Shown: one piece after another, positions 1 through 9,570 of the stretch
Layout of the letters: every line of letters begins with the position of its first letter
Numbering within the stretch: the first letter of the stretch is position 1
Source: CAYMLQ01 sp964390795
Lineage (GTDB): Bacteria; Verrucomicrobiota; Kiritimatiellia; RFP12; UBA1067
Direction of reading: 5' to 3'
Assembly: GCA_964390795.1 (NCBI GenBank)
Contig: CAYMLQ010000040.1
Location: 1 to 27,633, forward strand
DNA: 27,633 nucleotides
Program-made: the position numbers and the translations under genes
Notes under the pieces: model-generated
Databases searched by the model: none
What the model was told of the DNA's origin: nothing
The model's input: the letters and a program-made list of their open reading frames with translations, nothing else

Positions 1-1
1 A

Positions 2-1213
2 ACGGGGGAAAGGGGGCAGTGTGCCCGTTTTCAGCTCCTATGGGATGCTAGTGACCTCAACAATATCTTAACCCCCATTCTCGGTTATGCCACTCTCGTG
101 AGGGATAGTCTGCGAAAAGGGGATACGATTGATGCAGACATGATCGATCAGATCCTGACCAGCGGAATGCGGGCAAGCGATACGGTCGGACGCATTCTGT
201 CCTTCAGCCGCGAACAGAAGACCGAACGGCGCGCTGTGTCACTCAACGAGCTGATCAAAGAGGTCATCCGTCTCATCGGAAGCAGCCTCCCCACAACGAT
301 CGAAGTCGGAATTCGCGTGAGCGCCGCAGATGATCGGGTTTATGGCAACCCCTCAGAACTGCATCAGGTTCTCATGAACCTCTGCACGAATGCGTACCAT
401 GCCATGCGCGCGAAAGGCGGACAACTCTGCGTTTCACTCTCCGACCACGATGGCCCTTTGATCGGGTGGTCTCTGCAGCAACCCGCCACGCAAGGCCCCT
501 GGCTGCGGCTAACGGTCTGCGACACGGGCGAGGGCATTCCAAGCGAGATCCTGCCAAAGATTTTCGACCCCTTCTTTACAACAAAAAAACCCAACGAGGG
601 CACCGGACTTGGCCTCGCGATCGTCCATGGCGTCGTGTCCCGCTACAACGGCACGCTTTCTGTGGACAGCACGGTCGGCAAAGGAACGTCCATTCACGTC
701 TATCTGCCGAAAACCGCCACACCCTCCTGCGCAACACCGAAAACGGGCAACGCTTCCGACAAGCAACTTACCCATCCGTGTGATACGCTTCCGATAAGCG
801 ACTCGCCCATCCGCGTGTTATATGTCGACGACGACTACCACATTACCCGACTCGCACGTAAAGCGCTGGAGCGCTACGGAATGGAAATTGAGATAGAAAA
901 TGACAGCACTAAAGCCTTGGCCGTTCTCGAACAGAGCCTGAGCGATTTCGACGTGCTGGTAACCGATCAGATCATGCCTTCGATCACCGGCCTCGAGCTG
1001 GCGCAACGAATCCTGATCGAGGATCCTAACTTCCCGATTATTCTCTGCACAGGCTACAGTGAATCTGTCACGCCCGAGATCACGAAATCCATCGGCATCA
1101 AAGGTCTTCTTTTCAAGCCCACCGACTTTCAAGAAATGGCAACACTAATCCAACAAGTATATTACACCACCGTGCGTCCCGTATCCCTACCGGCAAGCGC
1201 TTTAGCCACATAA
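2..1213 (+). CDS. Hybrid sensor histidine kinase with C-terminal receiver domain (5' partial)
   Basis: The reading frame is open to the left edge, so the N-terminus is missing; 403 codons are visible. In order: a degenerate HisKA helix (visible residues about 16-60), an HATPase_c domain with N-box (HQVLMNLCTNA), G1 box DTGEGI, F box FDPFFTT and G2 box GTGLGLA, and a C-terminal receiver domain. The receiver has the acidic pair in VDDD, the phospho-acceptor Asp in VTDQIMPS, Thr in LCTGYS and Lys in LFKP. This is the layout of hybrid kinases that autophosphorylate and pass phosphate to their own receiver. The sequence DLNNILTPILGYA is typical of this group, but the preceding residue, normally the phospho-acceptor His, reads as Ser. 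It converges on the next gene with 45 bases between the stops. Signal and partner are unknown. Confidence 0.85.
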   Translation, partial: TGERGQCARFQLLWDASDLNNILTPILGYATLVRDSLRKGDTIDADMIDQILTSGMRASDTVGRILSFSREQKTERRAVSLNELIKEVIRLIGSSLPTTIEVGIRVSAADDRVYGNPSELHQVLMNLCTNAYHAMRAKGGQLCVSLSDHDGPLIGWSLQQPATQGPWLRLTVCDTGEGIPSEILPKIFDPFFTTKKPNEGTGLGLAIVHGVVSRYNGTLSVDSTVGKGTSIHVYLPKTATPSCATPKTGNASDKQLTHPCDTLPISDSPIRVLYVDDDYHITRLARKALERYGMEIEIENDSTKALAVLEQSLSDFDVLVTDQIMPSITGLELAQRILIEDPNFPIILCTGYSESVTPEITKSIGIKGLLFKPTDFQEMATLIQQVYYTTVRPVSLPASALAT

Positions 1214-1258
1214 AAAGTGTTGAGGGTCGATGAGCAAGGCCTGTTAACCGGGCTACGT

Positions 1259-4042
1259 TTATGAGGATACCGTCAGGATAATCGTCGTTCCCCTTCCCAC
1301 CGCGCTGATCACTTCCATGCGGCCGCCCAGTCCCTCGATGCGCTCGCGAATGCTGAACAGCCCGAAGCCGTCGTTTCCGCTTTCGGACTCGAGCCGCACG
1401 TCATGGGAAAACCCGCAGCCGTGATCGCTGACCGCGACCTGAAGCCTGCCTTCAATGTCCTGACAGATGGAAACCTCGGCCTCGCGTACCCCCGCGTGCT
1501 TGGCGACGTTGAAGAGGAGTTCCTGTACCGCTCGGTACAGGCACAGGTACATATTTATGCTAACGGCAGACACGTCCTCATCCGCCGTCACCTTCACCTT
1601 CATGCCGAACTTTTCCTGCACTTGCTGCGCCAGCCACCGGATGGCTGCCGGCACCTCGCCTTCGCGAACCGACGGCACCGCGATCTCCTGAACCAGCGAC
1701 CGCGTCAACTGGATAGACCGCGTCAACATTGAATCGACTGAGTTGAGCGCGCCCTGTGCGGCGGCACCCCTGACAGACCCCAGCGCCGCGCCCAGCATCA
1801 TACGCGCGGCCACCAGAGTCTGCTGCACGTCCTCGTGCAGCACATCGGTAATGCGCTGGCGCTCCTCCTCTTCGACGAGCACCAGCCGTCCGGTTAGCGC
1901 TTGCAACTGTCGCGCGTACTTTTCCGCCTCGGCGGTTCGCTCAGCCACGCGCCGTTCCAACGAAGCGTTCCAAGACTCTAGCAACTCCTGCGCCTTCCTA
2001 CGCTCCGTGATGTCACGGATGGCCGCGATATGAACATCCCGTCCGTTCATGATGAAGAAACGCCCCGTGATTTCCACAGGGAACGCCGTTCCCTCTTTGC
2101 TTCGGTGCTTTCGCAGCGGCACTTTCACGAGGCTTTCAACTTCTCCCACCCCGCTCTTCGTTACCCGTTTTGTCTGATCAGGCTCGGCTGAAATGTCAAC
2201 ATTCTTCATGGAGAGCAATTCTTCGCGCGTATATCCATACATCGACTGCGCCGCCACATTCGCATCCAAGATCCGCCCGGTTTCATTATCAATCAAGAGG
2301 ATCGCGTCCGACTCCATCTCGAACAGTTGCCGATAGCGGTCTTCGCTGTCCCTCAGCGCCAGCTCAATCAATTTGCGCTCTGTGATGTCGGAAAAACTCA
2401 CCAGGCTGGCCCACACATGTCCGTGCGCGTCTTTCACTGGAGAGCCGAAAATTTCCAGCGTACGCTCCGTGCCATCAGGGCGCACCACCACCAGATCGTC
2501 CACGTGCGCGCTGATGCCCTGCATGCCGAGCGTGATCGGCATCGCGCTGACGGGATAGCGTGTCGACCGATCCGACAGGCGGTACGCCTCATAGACCTCA
2601 CCGAGTGTGCCTGCGTCGGCATTGGGGAGGACGCCACGGCCAAGCAATTCGCGCGCCGCCTGATTCGCCACAAGGGGTTTTCCGGAAGGGGCCTCCACCA
2701 TGAAGACGCCGACCGTCAGATTCTGCATCAGCGCATCCAGCATTTCGTACTGGCGGGCCAACTGCTCCTGCCCACGTTTGATTTCAGCCTCTGCCAGCTT
2801 ACGCTCGGTGATATCATGGTAGATAGACTGATAGGTGCCGTCCGGCATCATCTTGGTGTGCATCTCCACCACAACTTCCGAGCCATCCCTGCGCCGAATG
2901 ACCCGCTCGCTCACCACCGTCTCGCCTTTCTGCAACAAACTAAACTGGAAAGGTTTCTTTCGCACGCTTTCGGCTGTGAATGGCATGTCGCCGATTTGTT
3001 TTCCGATGATTTCGGCTCGCGACAATCCAAAGAAACCACACATGCACACATTCGCCTCGGAGATCACCCCCTCGGGAGAACCGATCAGAATCCCGTCGAC
3101 CGCGAAATTCAACAGCCCGCGATAGCGCTGCTCGCTCATCAGCCGCTTATCCTCGGCCTGTTTGATCGCGTCGTCGTGCTGGACGATCAGCCGCCTGCGC
3201 TCGGTCTCCACCTCGACAATCTTCCCGCGCAAGGCCCGGTTCATCGCATTGAGATGCCGCGCCAACGTCGTGTACTCGACGGTTCCCCGCTCCTCAACGA
3301 CCAGATGCGTCTTGCCGCCTGCAATCAGCTCGACGATCTCGGCCAAACGGCGCAGCGGGTTGGTCACCACGCGCGATACCCAGAAACCCACACACACGCT
3401 GAGCGCGAAAAGCACCGTGCCGAGCGCCAGCCCACGCCAAAAGATCGTCATGAGTTTCCGATCGACCTCGGCCATGCGCACGCTCGCGCCAAACAGATAG
3501 GCGCGCCCCTGGCGATCAACGGCGGGAACCAGGACCGCGCGGATATACCCCCACTTGTCGCGGTTACAGGTGTAAGTCGTTTGCATCGTCGCAAACGTAT
3601 TTGTGTAGAGTTCGGGATTCAAGTGAGGCTCGAAAAATGCTGCGTGCTTGCGGTTGTCCGCGACTTTGTCAGGAGAGGTCGAGGTCGTGAACACGATCCG
3701 CCCGTCCACAACCATCAGACTCCAGATGTACTCGAGCCCGAGTTCCACGCACAGCCGGTTGTTGTGCTCAACCAGCTTATCGAACTCGACGCTCGTGACA
3801 GACTCCGGGCCCGTGATCCGGTCGTGATAATCGGCAGGAAGGGTCGCGCGTGCCATCGTCGCGACGGAAAAGAGCCGGTCGTCGATCTCGGCGATCAGCG
3901 CCTTCCTTCTGCTGAAATAGCCCGCCGCAGTGAAAAGGACAACCGCCATGAAGTTAACGAAAAACAACGCAGCAAAGACCTGCTGGTTAATCGTCAACGT
4001 CCGCCCCGCATGTCCTGTCGCCTGTTGCTGCTGGCTTGCCAT
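1259..4042 (-). CDS. Membrane PAS-domain sensor histidine kinase, NarX/UhpB (HisKA_3) type
   Basis: The protein has 927 residues. A membrane helix (about 21-43) is followed by an extracytoplasmic sensor region (about 44-198), a second helix (about 200-222) and a HAMP linker (to about 272). Three PAS/PAC modules follow (about 300-415, 432-555, 565-682), then a coiled coil (685-725). The dimerization helix contains ERQRITDVLHED with His736, and the ATPase domain has Asn845 in its N box, DHGCGF and GFGLFSIRER. Kinases of this type normally phosphorylate a LuxR/NarL-family regulator; none is seen nearby. The frame extends to 4174, but ATG at 4042 is chosen because a GAGGAGG-like site lies about 5 bases before it and it begins 10 bases after the upstream oxidoreductase stop. 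It is the last gene of a three-gene leftward operon. The sensed signal cannot be read from the sequence. Confidence 0.9.
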   Translation of the reverse strand: MASQQQQATGHAGRTLTINQQVFAALFFVNFMAVVLFTAAGYFSRRKALIAEIDDRLFSVATMARATLPADYHDRITGPESVTSVEFDKLVEHNNRLCVELGLEYIWSLMVVDGRIVFTTSTSPDKVADNRKHAAFFEPHLNPELYTNTFATMQTTYTCNRDKWGYIRAVLVPAVDRQGRAYLFGASVRMAEVDRKLMTIFWRGLALGTVLFALSVCVGFWVSRVVTNPLRRLAEIVELIAGGKTHLVVEERGTVEYTTLARHLNAMNRALRGKIVEVETERRRLIVQHDDAIKQAEDKRLMSEQRYRGLLNFAVDGILIGSPEGVISEANVCMCGFFGLSRAEIIGKQIGDMPFTAESVRKKPFQFSLLQKGETVVSERVIRRRDGSEVVVEMHTKMMPDGTYQSIYHDITERKLAEAEIKRGQEQLARQYEMLDALMQNLTVGVFMVEAPSGKPLVANQAARELLGRGVLPNADAGTLGEVYEAYRLSDRSTRYPVSAMPITLGMQGISAHVDDLVVVRPDGTERTLEIFGSPVKDAHGHVWASLVSFSDITERKLIELALRDSEDRYRQLFEMESDAILLIDNETGRILDANVAAQSMYGYTREELLSMKNVDISAEPDQTKRVTKSGVGEVESLVKVPLRKHRSKEGTAFPVEITGRFFIMNGRDVHIAAIRDITERRKAQELLESWNASLERRVAERTAEAEKYARQLQALTGRLVLVEEEERQRITDVLHEDVQQTLVAARMMLGAALGSVRGAAAQGALNSVDSMLTRSIQLTRSLVQEIAVPSVREGEVPAAIRWLAQQVQEKFGMKVKVTADEDVSAVSINMYLCLYRAVQELLFNVAKHAGVREAEVSICQDIEGRLQVAVSDHGCGFSHDVRLESESGNDGFGLFSIRERIEGLGGRMEVISAVGRGTTIILTVSS

Positions 4043-4052
4043 GATTCCCTCC

Positions 4053-5342
4053 TCACACACGAGACGGGTGCGTCCACGGCGACCGGTATGCGCGCTTGAG
4101 CAAGGCACTCGCCGCAGCGTTCCCCACGATGGCCCCTGACGCGGAGTCCCATATGACCTTGCCGCCCGTCTCATAGGCGATCATCGCCAGTTTAACCGTT
4201 TCCGTCGACCGCAAGCCCTCTTCGATCGTACAACCCGGCTGCTGGCGTGTCCTCACCGCGTTGAGAAACTCGGCCATGTGCAGCCTGCCCGAATCGGCGC
4301 TGACCTTGTTCACCAGACGCTCAGCGTTCTTGCCTTTGGGGATCACGACCCAGCGGTCATCCGTTACGAACACGGTTTCTTTCTCGCCGAAGAAAAAGAG
4401 CCCGTTGGAGACCTCGGGCGTATACTCCTCTGCACCCCAAAGGCGGTGCCTCCAGGTCAGCGGGCAGGACGCGAAATCGAAATGCGCGGTCAGCACGTCT
4501 GGCGTGGTGATCTTCCCCTTGAGCCCGTAGATCCCGCCACTTGCAGAAACGTTCTGAGGAGCGGCCTCGCCCAAAATAACGCGCGCGGCATCGATCAGAT
4601 GAATACCCCAGTCCACGAGGTGCCCGTGTCCCGTGGTCTGCTCAAGCCGCCAATTCTTGTGGCCGACCTGTTCGCTGTACGGGATCAGAGGCGCGGGCCC
4701 GCACCAGAGATCCCAGTCCAGCGACGCGGGCGGAGGCTGCGGCTTCGCATCCTTAACGCCTGCGGTAAAGTTGATGACCGCCTCGGCGCAGACGACCCGC
4801 CCGGCCTTGCCCTCCTGCAGATAGGCGCGGACCGCCTGAAAGGCCGGGCTCTGCCGGCGCTGGAAGCCGACCTGCACGATGCGTCCGCTCGCCGTCACCG
4901 CGTCCGCCATCGCGCGGCACTCGCGAATATCGTATGCCAACGGCTTCTCGCAGTAGACGTCGAGCTTCTGGCCCACCGCAGCAATGAGCTGCAACGCATG
5001 CCAGTGCGGAGGCGTCGCGATGATCACCGCCTCAAGACCCTTCACCTTCAACAGCTCCTCGTAGTTCTTGAACGCCTGCGGCCGGCTCCCTTGCAGCTTC
5101 TCGACTTTATCGGCTGCGGTCCGGAGGTGCTCGCTGTCCACGTCGCAGAGTGCGACGACCTCCACCCCGCCGACCTTGAAGGCGGCCTCGACATCCACGA
5201 GCCCGTACCAGCCGCAGCCGATCAGGCCGAGCTTGATTTTGCGGTCGGGCTCAGCGCCTCGCAAGATCGACGGAAAAGCATTCAGGGTGCCGGCGATGGC
5301 GGCGGCGTGTACAAACTGGCGGCGTGTAGTCGGGACATGCAT
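4053..5342 (-). CDS. Gfo/Idh/MocA family NAD(P)-dependent oxidoreductase with Tat signal
   Basis: The protein has 429 residues. The N-terminus has a twin-arginine motif (TTRRQFV) and a hydrophobic stretch, so export by the Tat pathway is likely. The Rossmann fold begins at about residue 36 with GCGWYG (42-47). The family's EKP motif is at 132-134, and the Asp244/His248 pair in LVDWGIHLID fits the usual catalytic region. The C-terminus (KRAYRSPWTHPSRV) is typical of exported members found in Planctomycetes and Verrucomicrobia, which generally oxidise or reduce sugars and sugar derivatives. The substrate is unknown. The start is 5 bases after the CotH-protein stop. Its ribosome binding site (GAGGAGG) is formed by the last Glu codons of that gene, so translation is probably coupled. 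Confidence 0.9.
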   Translation of the reverse strand: MHVPTTRRQFVHAAAIAGTLNAFPSILRGAEPDRKIKLGLIGCGWYGLVDVEAAFKVGGVEVVALCDVDSEHLRTAADKVEKLQGSRPQAFKNYEELLKVKGLEAVIIATPPHWHALQLIAAVGQKLDVYCEKPLAYDIRECRAMADAVTASGRIVQVGFQRRQSPAFQAVRAYLQEGKAGRVVCAEAVINFTAGVKDAKPQPPPASLDWDLWCGPAPLIPYSEQVGHKNWRLEQTTGHGHLVDWGIHLIDAARVILGEAAPQNVSASGGIYGLKGKITTPDVLTAHFDFASCPLTWRHRLWGAEEYTPEVSNGLFFFGEKETVFVTDDRWVVIPKGKNAERLVNKVSADSGRLHMAEFLNAVRTRQQPGCTIEEGLRSTETVKLAMIAYETGGKVIWDSASGAIVGNAAASALLKRAYRSPWTHPSRV

Positions 5343-5347
5343 ACCTA

Positions 5348-8300
5348 TTATTCCTCCTCGTTAAACGTCAGTCTTAGCCGATAGAACCGGGCGGGGCCCG
5401 TTATCACACTCGCCTCGCGCAGCGAGACGGCTTCACGCTCGCCGCTCAAGGGCGAAACCTCTTCAAGCGTCGCGGTGATGACACCCCAGGCGTCGCGGAT
5501 GAGATCGCTCGTCGCCAGAAGCTCATAGGTGACATCCAAGGCGCGCGCCGGCCGGCGGAAGCTGAGCGCAGCGTACCGTCCACCTCCCGCCGTGGATAGC
5601 GTAATCCCGAGCGAAGCAGCATCATCCAGCCACGGATCACTGCCCAGAGCGTACTCGACCCAATTCACCCGACCGTCATTGTCCGGGTCGGCATGGGGAT
5701 CGCCAACGCCGGCTACTCCTCGCTCGCTCTCTGTGAAGTGGAAGTTGTCCCACCCGTGGTATGCTTGCGAAAAAACCAAATCAGAACCGCCCGGACTGCC
5801 CTGCGCCGCGTGGCTGAGACCCCACGTGACCGCATTTCCAAAGTCGCCGGTGCCTGCGCCGTTGTCTCGCAGCACCAGCGAGCGCCCGCTGCCGTCAGAC
5901 GCCGGATACCACCCGTCTTTGTACTCGAAGTCCAGGATGTTCTCGCCGCACGGGTCTGTCAGCTCCAGCCGCTCCCCGCTGTTGTCCAGCGCGCCCTCAT
6001 AAGGGCCGTAAAACGGCGCACCCGAGGCGGGATACCGTAGCGCAAATGCGGCCGGACTCTTGGCGAGGATCAGACGGCTGCCGCCCGCCAGGCTGGAGGT
6101 CGGAAAGGTGTAGTCGAGGCCCTGTGAGAAACGGGCGCCCGTGAGCGTCAGCGCCTCGGTTCCGACGTTCATCAGCTCCAGATACTCGAAGCCGTCACCC
6201 GTCACGCCGACCAGCGCGGCCGCTTCGGCAGGCGAAGGATCGGCCGGGTGGTACTGGATCTCGGTGATGCGCAGGCAGCGCTGCGTGGGCAGCGGCGCTC
6301 CCGCGTAGTTGGTGGTCGCGATCAGCAGGTCCGCCGCATCATACAGGCTCACCGTGCCGCCCCGCGCCGAGAGCTGACCCTTGTAGTTGCCCTGCACGAA
6401 GCGCCGCTGACCGCCGGTCGGCCCGACGTTCCGGGCGCGGAACGACCGGGCGTCTTTGACCACATGGAGCAGACCGATGTAATTGGCGGCAGCCGTGCCC
6501 GCGCCCGCTGGAATGACCGTGCCCCCCTTAAAGGTATACTCGATCTCGCCCTTCACCCGCCACCCTGAAAGGTCCACCGCCAGTCCGGTCGTATTGCGCA
6601 GGATCACGTACTCGTTCGACTGCGTGCCGCCCGCCGGCAGGAAGTCGAGGGCGTCGATCGTCACCATGCCCGGCTGATTGGTCTGGGGCGCATCGGGCAG
6701 GTTCACGCCGTTGAATGAGGGGCGTCCACTTCCTTTGTTGAACAGGAACGCGCGGCGCGGTTCGAAATAGTCGGTGATCACGCGCTCGACCTCCTCGCGC
6801 GGCCGGTTCTGACAAAAGCGCGCGTCAATACCCCACCTGGCCGCATCGAGGTCACCGTCGGTCCACGGCGAAGGGCTTGCGGGGTCTGGGTCAACCGCAG
6901 CCGCGATCTCCCGCATCTTTGCCTCGAAGAGCCCGTTCGTGGTGCCAGGCGGCTGCAGCAGCGTGTCCATCAGCGTGCGCATGCGGCGCGCGAACATCTG
7001 CTTCATCTCGGGAGCATTCCACACGATGCTGTACACCGCGCTGCCAACCCCCGCAGAAAAGAGGACGTTCGTGATCAGGTCGTCGTCGAAATAATTCTCA
7101 ACGCTGTTCCAGACGTGCCCCTGCGAGAGATCCACGTCCCAGACGATCATCCTCCACTCGCGGGTCACGTTGCTGTCGCGATACAGGAAGTAGTTCTTGT
7201 GACCATGGTCGTTGTCGCTGTTGAGTGCCCTGACGACCATGTAGTTGACGCACGCGGCGACGTCGACGTTGTCGTACGCGTACGTCTGCTTGACTGCAAG
7301 CGCCTTCCCCGTGGCCAGACCGTTCGTCAGCTCGCGGAGGTCGTCGACGCCCTCGTACTTCCGCGTTTTCTTCTCGGCATTGAGCACGATATTGGGATCG
7401 TAAATCTTGTAGAATGCCCCGTCGGGATCAAGCCCGTTACGCTCGAGCAGGCGGTCGCCGCCGTTCTCCAACAGGTCGAGCAGCCCGTGGAACACGCCGT
7501 TCAAGTGGACGCGCACGGGATACGCGTAGTGGTATGGCGTGTCGGCCAACATTCCCACCCAGTGCGAGAACGTGTTTCGCGTCTTGGTCTTGTCCGCGTA
7601 GTTCGAGAGCAGGTTGATATCTTTCACCCGCCGCTCGTCCGCCTTCCACAAGAACCGGTCTTCACCCGTGAAATCGAAGTCGTAACTCTTCTTGCCGAAG
7701 CCCGCCGTGGACTGCCCGTGGATCTCATGCCCGACATTGTCGTAGAAATTCGAGAGGTAATAGCAGGAGCCGCGAAACACAGCCGCAATCGGACCGTTGG
7801 CGGGAGACCCCTGCACGAACCACTCCAGCACCGGAAGCTGGCTTGCTGCGGTCGTCGCGTCGGCAGCCACCGTGCCGAAATACTGGGAGGAGTCGAGCGG
7901 ATCGGCATAGGCCGGCAGTCGGGTGACCGTATTCGAGACGTCCTGCGCCTCGAAGCGCCAGCGGAACATCTGCCCGGCCAACACGTTCGTGGTCTGCAGG
8001 CTCGCGGAGTAGATCCCGTCGTTGGTCACCGCGTCCGGCCACACGCCGTTGTCCAGCATGGTGACTGCAGCAGCCTCCGCGTTGTACATCGCGCGGCCGT
8101 ACACGCGTACCGACGAAATGTTGAATTTCGTTTTGATCGCCCTCACGCTGACCATAAGCGGCGGGCTGGAGGCGTTGCCGAGCGGACGCGGCACGTCGGG
8201 GTCGTCGGGCGTGGCGTCGGTCAGCAGCGGCCCGGACGAGCCGGAGCCGTTCTGCGCGCCGGGCGTGGGCACGCTGAAGTAGACCGGCGTGCTGGACACT

Positions 8301-9370
8301 GCGGGAGCTAAACCGACCACCTCCGGCAGCAGCAGAAAGTCCGAGCTGTAGGTGGTCACATTCAGTCCCTGAATGGCCAACAGGTTGGTGCCCGTCACCA
8401 ACAGCCGGTTGGTGAAAACAAACTCCGTCCAACTGTTCACGACCGTTTCGCTTAGTGCCGCATTGGCGGCCGTGTTGTAGGCCATCGCATTCGTGCAGTT
8501 CGCACGTCCCACTTCGGTGCCGTTAATGTAGGCGACGAAGCCGTCCTCGTACTTCATGCGCAGTTTCATCGACACCGAGTTGGACGGGCTCGGCACATAG
8601 AAGTTCCGCCGGAAGCAGAGCGAGGTGTTGATGCTCAGGAACTTGGCCTGACAGTTGCCAGAGGGCGTCATCCCGATCCAGGGATTCAGCCATCCGGATG
8701 TGGCATAGCCGATCCCCGTCGCGCCATTCGTCCACGCCGAATCATTGAAAGACGGGCTCACATTCCAGCCGTTGGTCAGTCCGTGCCCCAGATGACCTGC
8801 CGCGTAGTTCGAGTTGGTGTAGAAATTCTGGCCCTCAGATGCCGTCAACACCCGCCACTTTCCGGCCTCGCCGGAGGCCACGAAGGTTGTCGAGGTCTGC
8901 GCGAACATCCGCCCGTAGGAAACGTCGGATGGCAGGGCCGGGTATTTCGGCGCGTAGTCGTCGGCCAGCACCGGAAAGCCGTTCGTGGGGTCGGGCCTGT
9001 AGAGGCCCAGGTACTCGCCGTCCTTGGACAGGCTGAAACTGGTGTGCAGAGGTGCGGCTGGATTCGAGCGGTTCTTCCCCGAAGCCCAGACGAGCAGCGT
9101 TCCTTTTGCCGCGATCGCCACATTGGGGATACGCCATTGGGCCACGTTATTCGTCTTGTCCGTGAGCCACCACCCGTCGAGACTCACGGCCGCGTCACCG
9201 GAGTTGTACAGCTCGATCCAGTCCTGACGGTTACCCTCCTCGTCCGCGATGCCGTTTTCGTTGTCGGCCACGAACTCAGAAATGTACACGGTGCCACTCG
9301 CCGCAGCGGCCAACAGAGTAACCCCAGCAACGCACGTCAAACACAGGCCACGTTGGAACAAAGCGAGCAT
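5348..9370 (-). CDS. Secreted CotH-kinase / lamin-tail domain protein
   Basis: The protein has 1340 residues and an N-terminal signal peptide (about 1-26). Domains in order: lamin-tail domain (about 27-160), a beta-sandwich resembling galactose-binding modules (about 205-345), a CotH domain (about 525-880) with VWDVDLS at 744-749, and two more lamin-tail domains (about 900-1020 and 1032-1185). A calcium-loop-like segment (DPDNDGRVNWVEYALGSDP, about 1228-1246) and a short beta domain end the protein. CotH in Bacillus is an atypical protein kinase of the spore coat; the role of secreted bacterial CotH/lamin-tail proteins is not established. A longer frame starts at TTG (9403), but ATG at 9370 has GGAAGG about 5 bases upstream and directly precedes the signal peptide. 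It is the first gene of the leftward operon. The substrate and the surface it acts on are unknown. Confidence 0.88.
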   Translation of the reverse strand: MLALFQRGLCLTCVAGVTLLAAAASGTVYISEFVADNENGIADEEGNRQDWIELYNSGDAAVSLDGWWLTDKTNNVAQWRIPNVAIAAKGTLLVWASGKNRSNPAAPLHTSFSLSKDGEYLGLYRPDPTNGFPVLADDYAPKYPALPSDVSYGRMFAQTSTTFVASGEAGKWRVLTASEGQNFYTNSNYAAGHLGHGLTNGWNVSPSFNDSAWTNGATGIGYATSGWLNPWIGMTPSGNCQAKFLSINTSLCFRRNFYVPSPSNSVSMKLRMKYEDGFVAYINGTEVGRANCTNAMAYNTAANAALSETVVNSWTEFVFTNRLLVTGTNLLAIQGLNVTTYSSDFLLLPEVVGLAPAVSSTPVYFSVPTPGAQNGSGSSGPLLTDATPDDPDVPRPLGNASSPPLMVSVRAIKTKFNISSVRVYGRAMYNAEAAAVTMLDNGVWPDAVTNDGIYSASLQTTNVLAGQMFRWRFEAQDVSNTVTRLPAYADPLDSSQYFGTVAADATTAASQLPVLEWFVQGSPANGPIAAVFRGSCYYLSNFYDNVGHEIHGQSTAGFGKKSYDFDFTGEDRFLWKADERRVKDINLLSNYADKTKTRNTFSHWVGMLADTPYHYAYPVRVHLNGVFHGLLDLLENGGDRLLERNGLDPDGAFYKIYDPNIVLNAEKKTRKYEGVDDLRELTNGLATGKALAVKQTYAYDNVDVAACVNYMVVRALNSDNDHGHKNYFLYRDSNVTREWRMIVWDVDLSQGHVWNSVENYFDDDLITNVLFSAGVGSAVYSIVWNAPEMKQMFARRMRTLMDTLLQPPGTTNGLFEAKMREIAAAVDPDPASPSPWTDGDLDAARWGIDARFCQNRPREEVERVITDYFEPRRAFLFNKGSGRPSFNGVNLPDAPQTNQPGMVTIDALDFLPAGGTQSNEYVILRNTTGLAVDLSGWRVKGEIEYTFKGGTVIPAGAGTAAANYIGLLHVVKDARSFRARNVGPTGGQRRFVQGNYKGQLSARGGTVSLYDAADLLIATTNYAGAPLPTQRCLRITEIQYHPADPSPAEAAALVGVTGDGFEYLELMNVGTEALTLTGARFSQGLDYTFPTSSLAGGSRLILAKSPAAFALRYPASGAPFYGPYEGALDNSGERLELTDPCGENILDFEYKDGWYPASDGSGRSLVLRDNGAGTGDFGNAVTWGLSHAAQGSPGGSDLVFSQAYHGWDNFHFTESERGVAGVGDPHADPDNDGRVNWVEYALGSDPWLDDAASLGITLSTAGGGRYAALSFRRPARALDVTYELLATSDLIRDAWGVITATLEEVSPLSGEREAVSLREASVITGPARFYRLRLTFNEEE

Positions 9371-9456
9371 CACGCCCTTCCGATCAGAACGTACGCGGGA
9401 CAATATCCGAATGCCATGACGCCACGCACGCTCACAAATCTGAACTCACCGCGATA

Positions 9457-9484
9457 AGTATAGTTTGGATGGGGCAGAAAGCAA
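9457..9484 (-). promoter_or_regulatory. Sigma70-type promoter for the CotH-oxidoreductase-kinase operon
   Basis: On the minus strand TTGCTT (9484-9479) and TATACT (9462-9457) are separated by 16 bases. This predicts a transcript start near 9450 and a leader of about 80 bases before the ATG at 9370. It is a match by eye only. Confidence 0.5.
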
Positions 9485-9501
9485 GCCGGAAGACCGTCCG
9501 A

Positions 9502-9533
9502 GGGTGCGATTCAACTGAGTTGAATCCGCACCC
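9502..9533. repeat. Long near-perfect inverted repeat in a divergent intergenic region
   Basis: Fifteen base pairs form around a single central G at 9517: GATTCAACT pairs with AGTTGAATC, and GGGTGC pairs with GCACCC beyond a one-base bulge (C9527). No T-run follows on either strand and the loop is very short, so a cruciform or protein-binding operator fits better than an intrinsic terminator. It lies upstream of both divergent promoters. Confidence 0.6.
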
Positions 9534-9570
9534 GATTTAGGTGTTAGCGCCATCCAGACCTGTCCCGCTG

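Noticed and set aside
2327..4099. A 590-codon plus-strand open frame opposite the sensor kinase
   Set aside because: Its product is His/Arg/Pro/Gln-rich with no domain, while the opposite strand encodes clear HAMP, PAS and kinase domains; it is a by-product of high GC content.
4278..5384. A 368-codon plus-strand open frame opposite the Gfo/Idh/MocA gene
   Set aside because: It lacks any family motif and is fully covered by a conserved gene on the other strand.
7115..8311. A 398-codon plus-strand frame opposite the CotH gene
   Set aside because: Val/Arg/His-rich antisense reading of a recognisable CotH domain.
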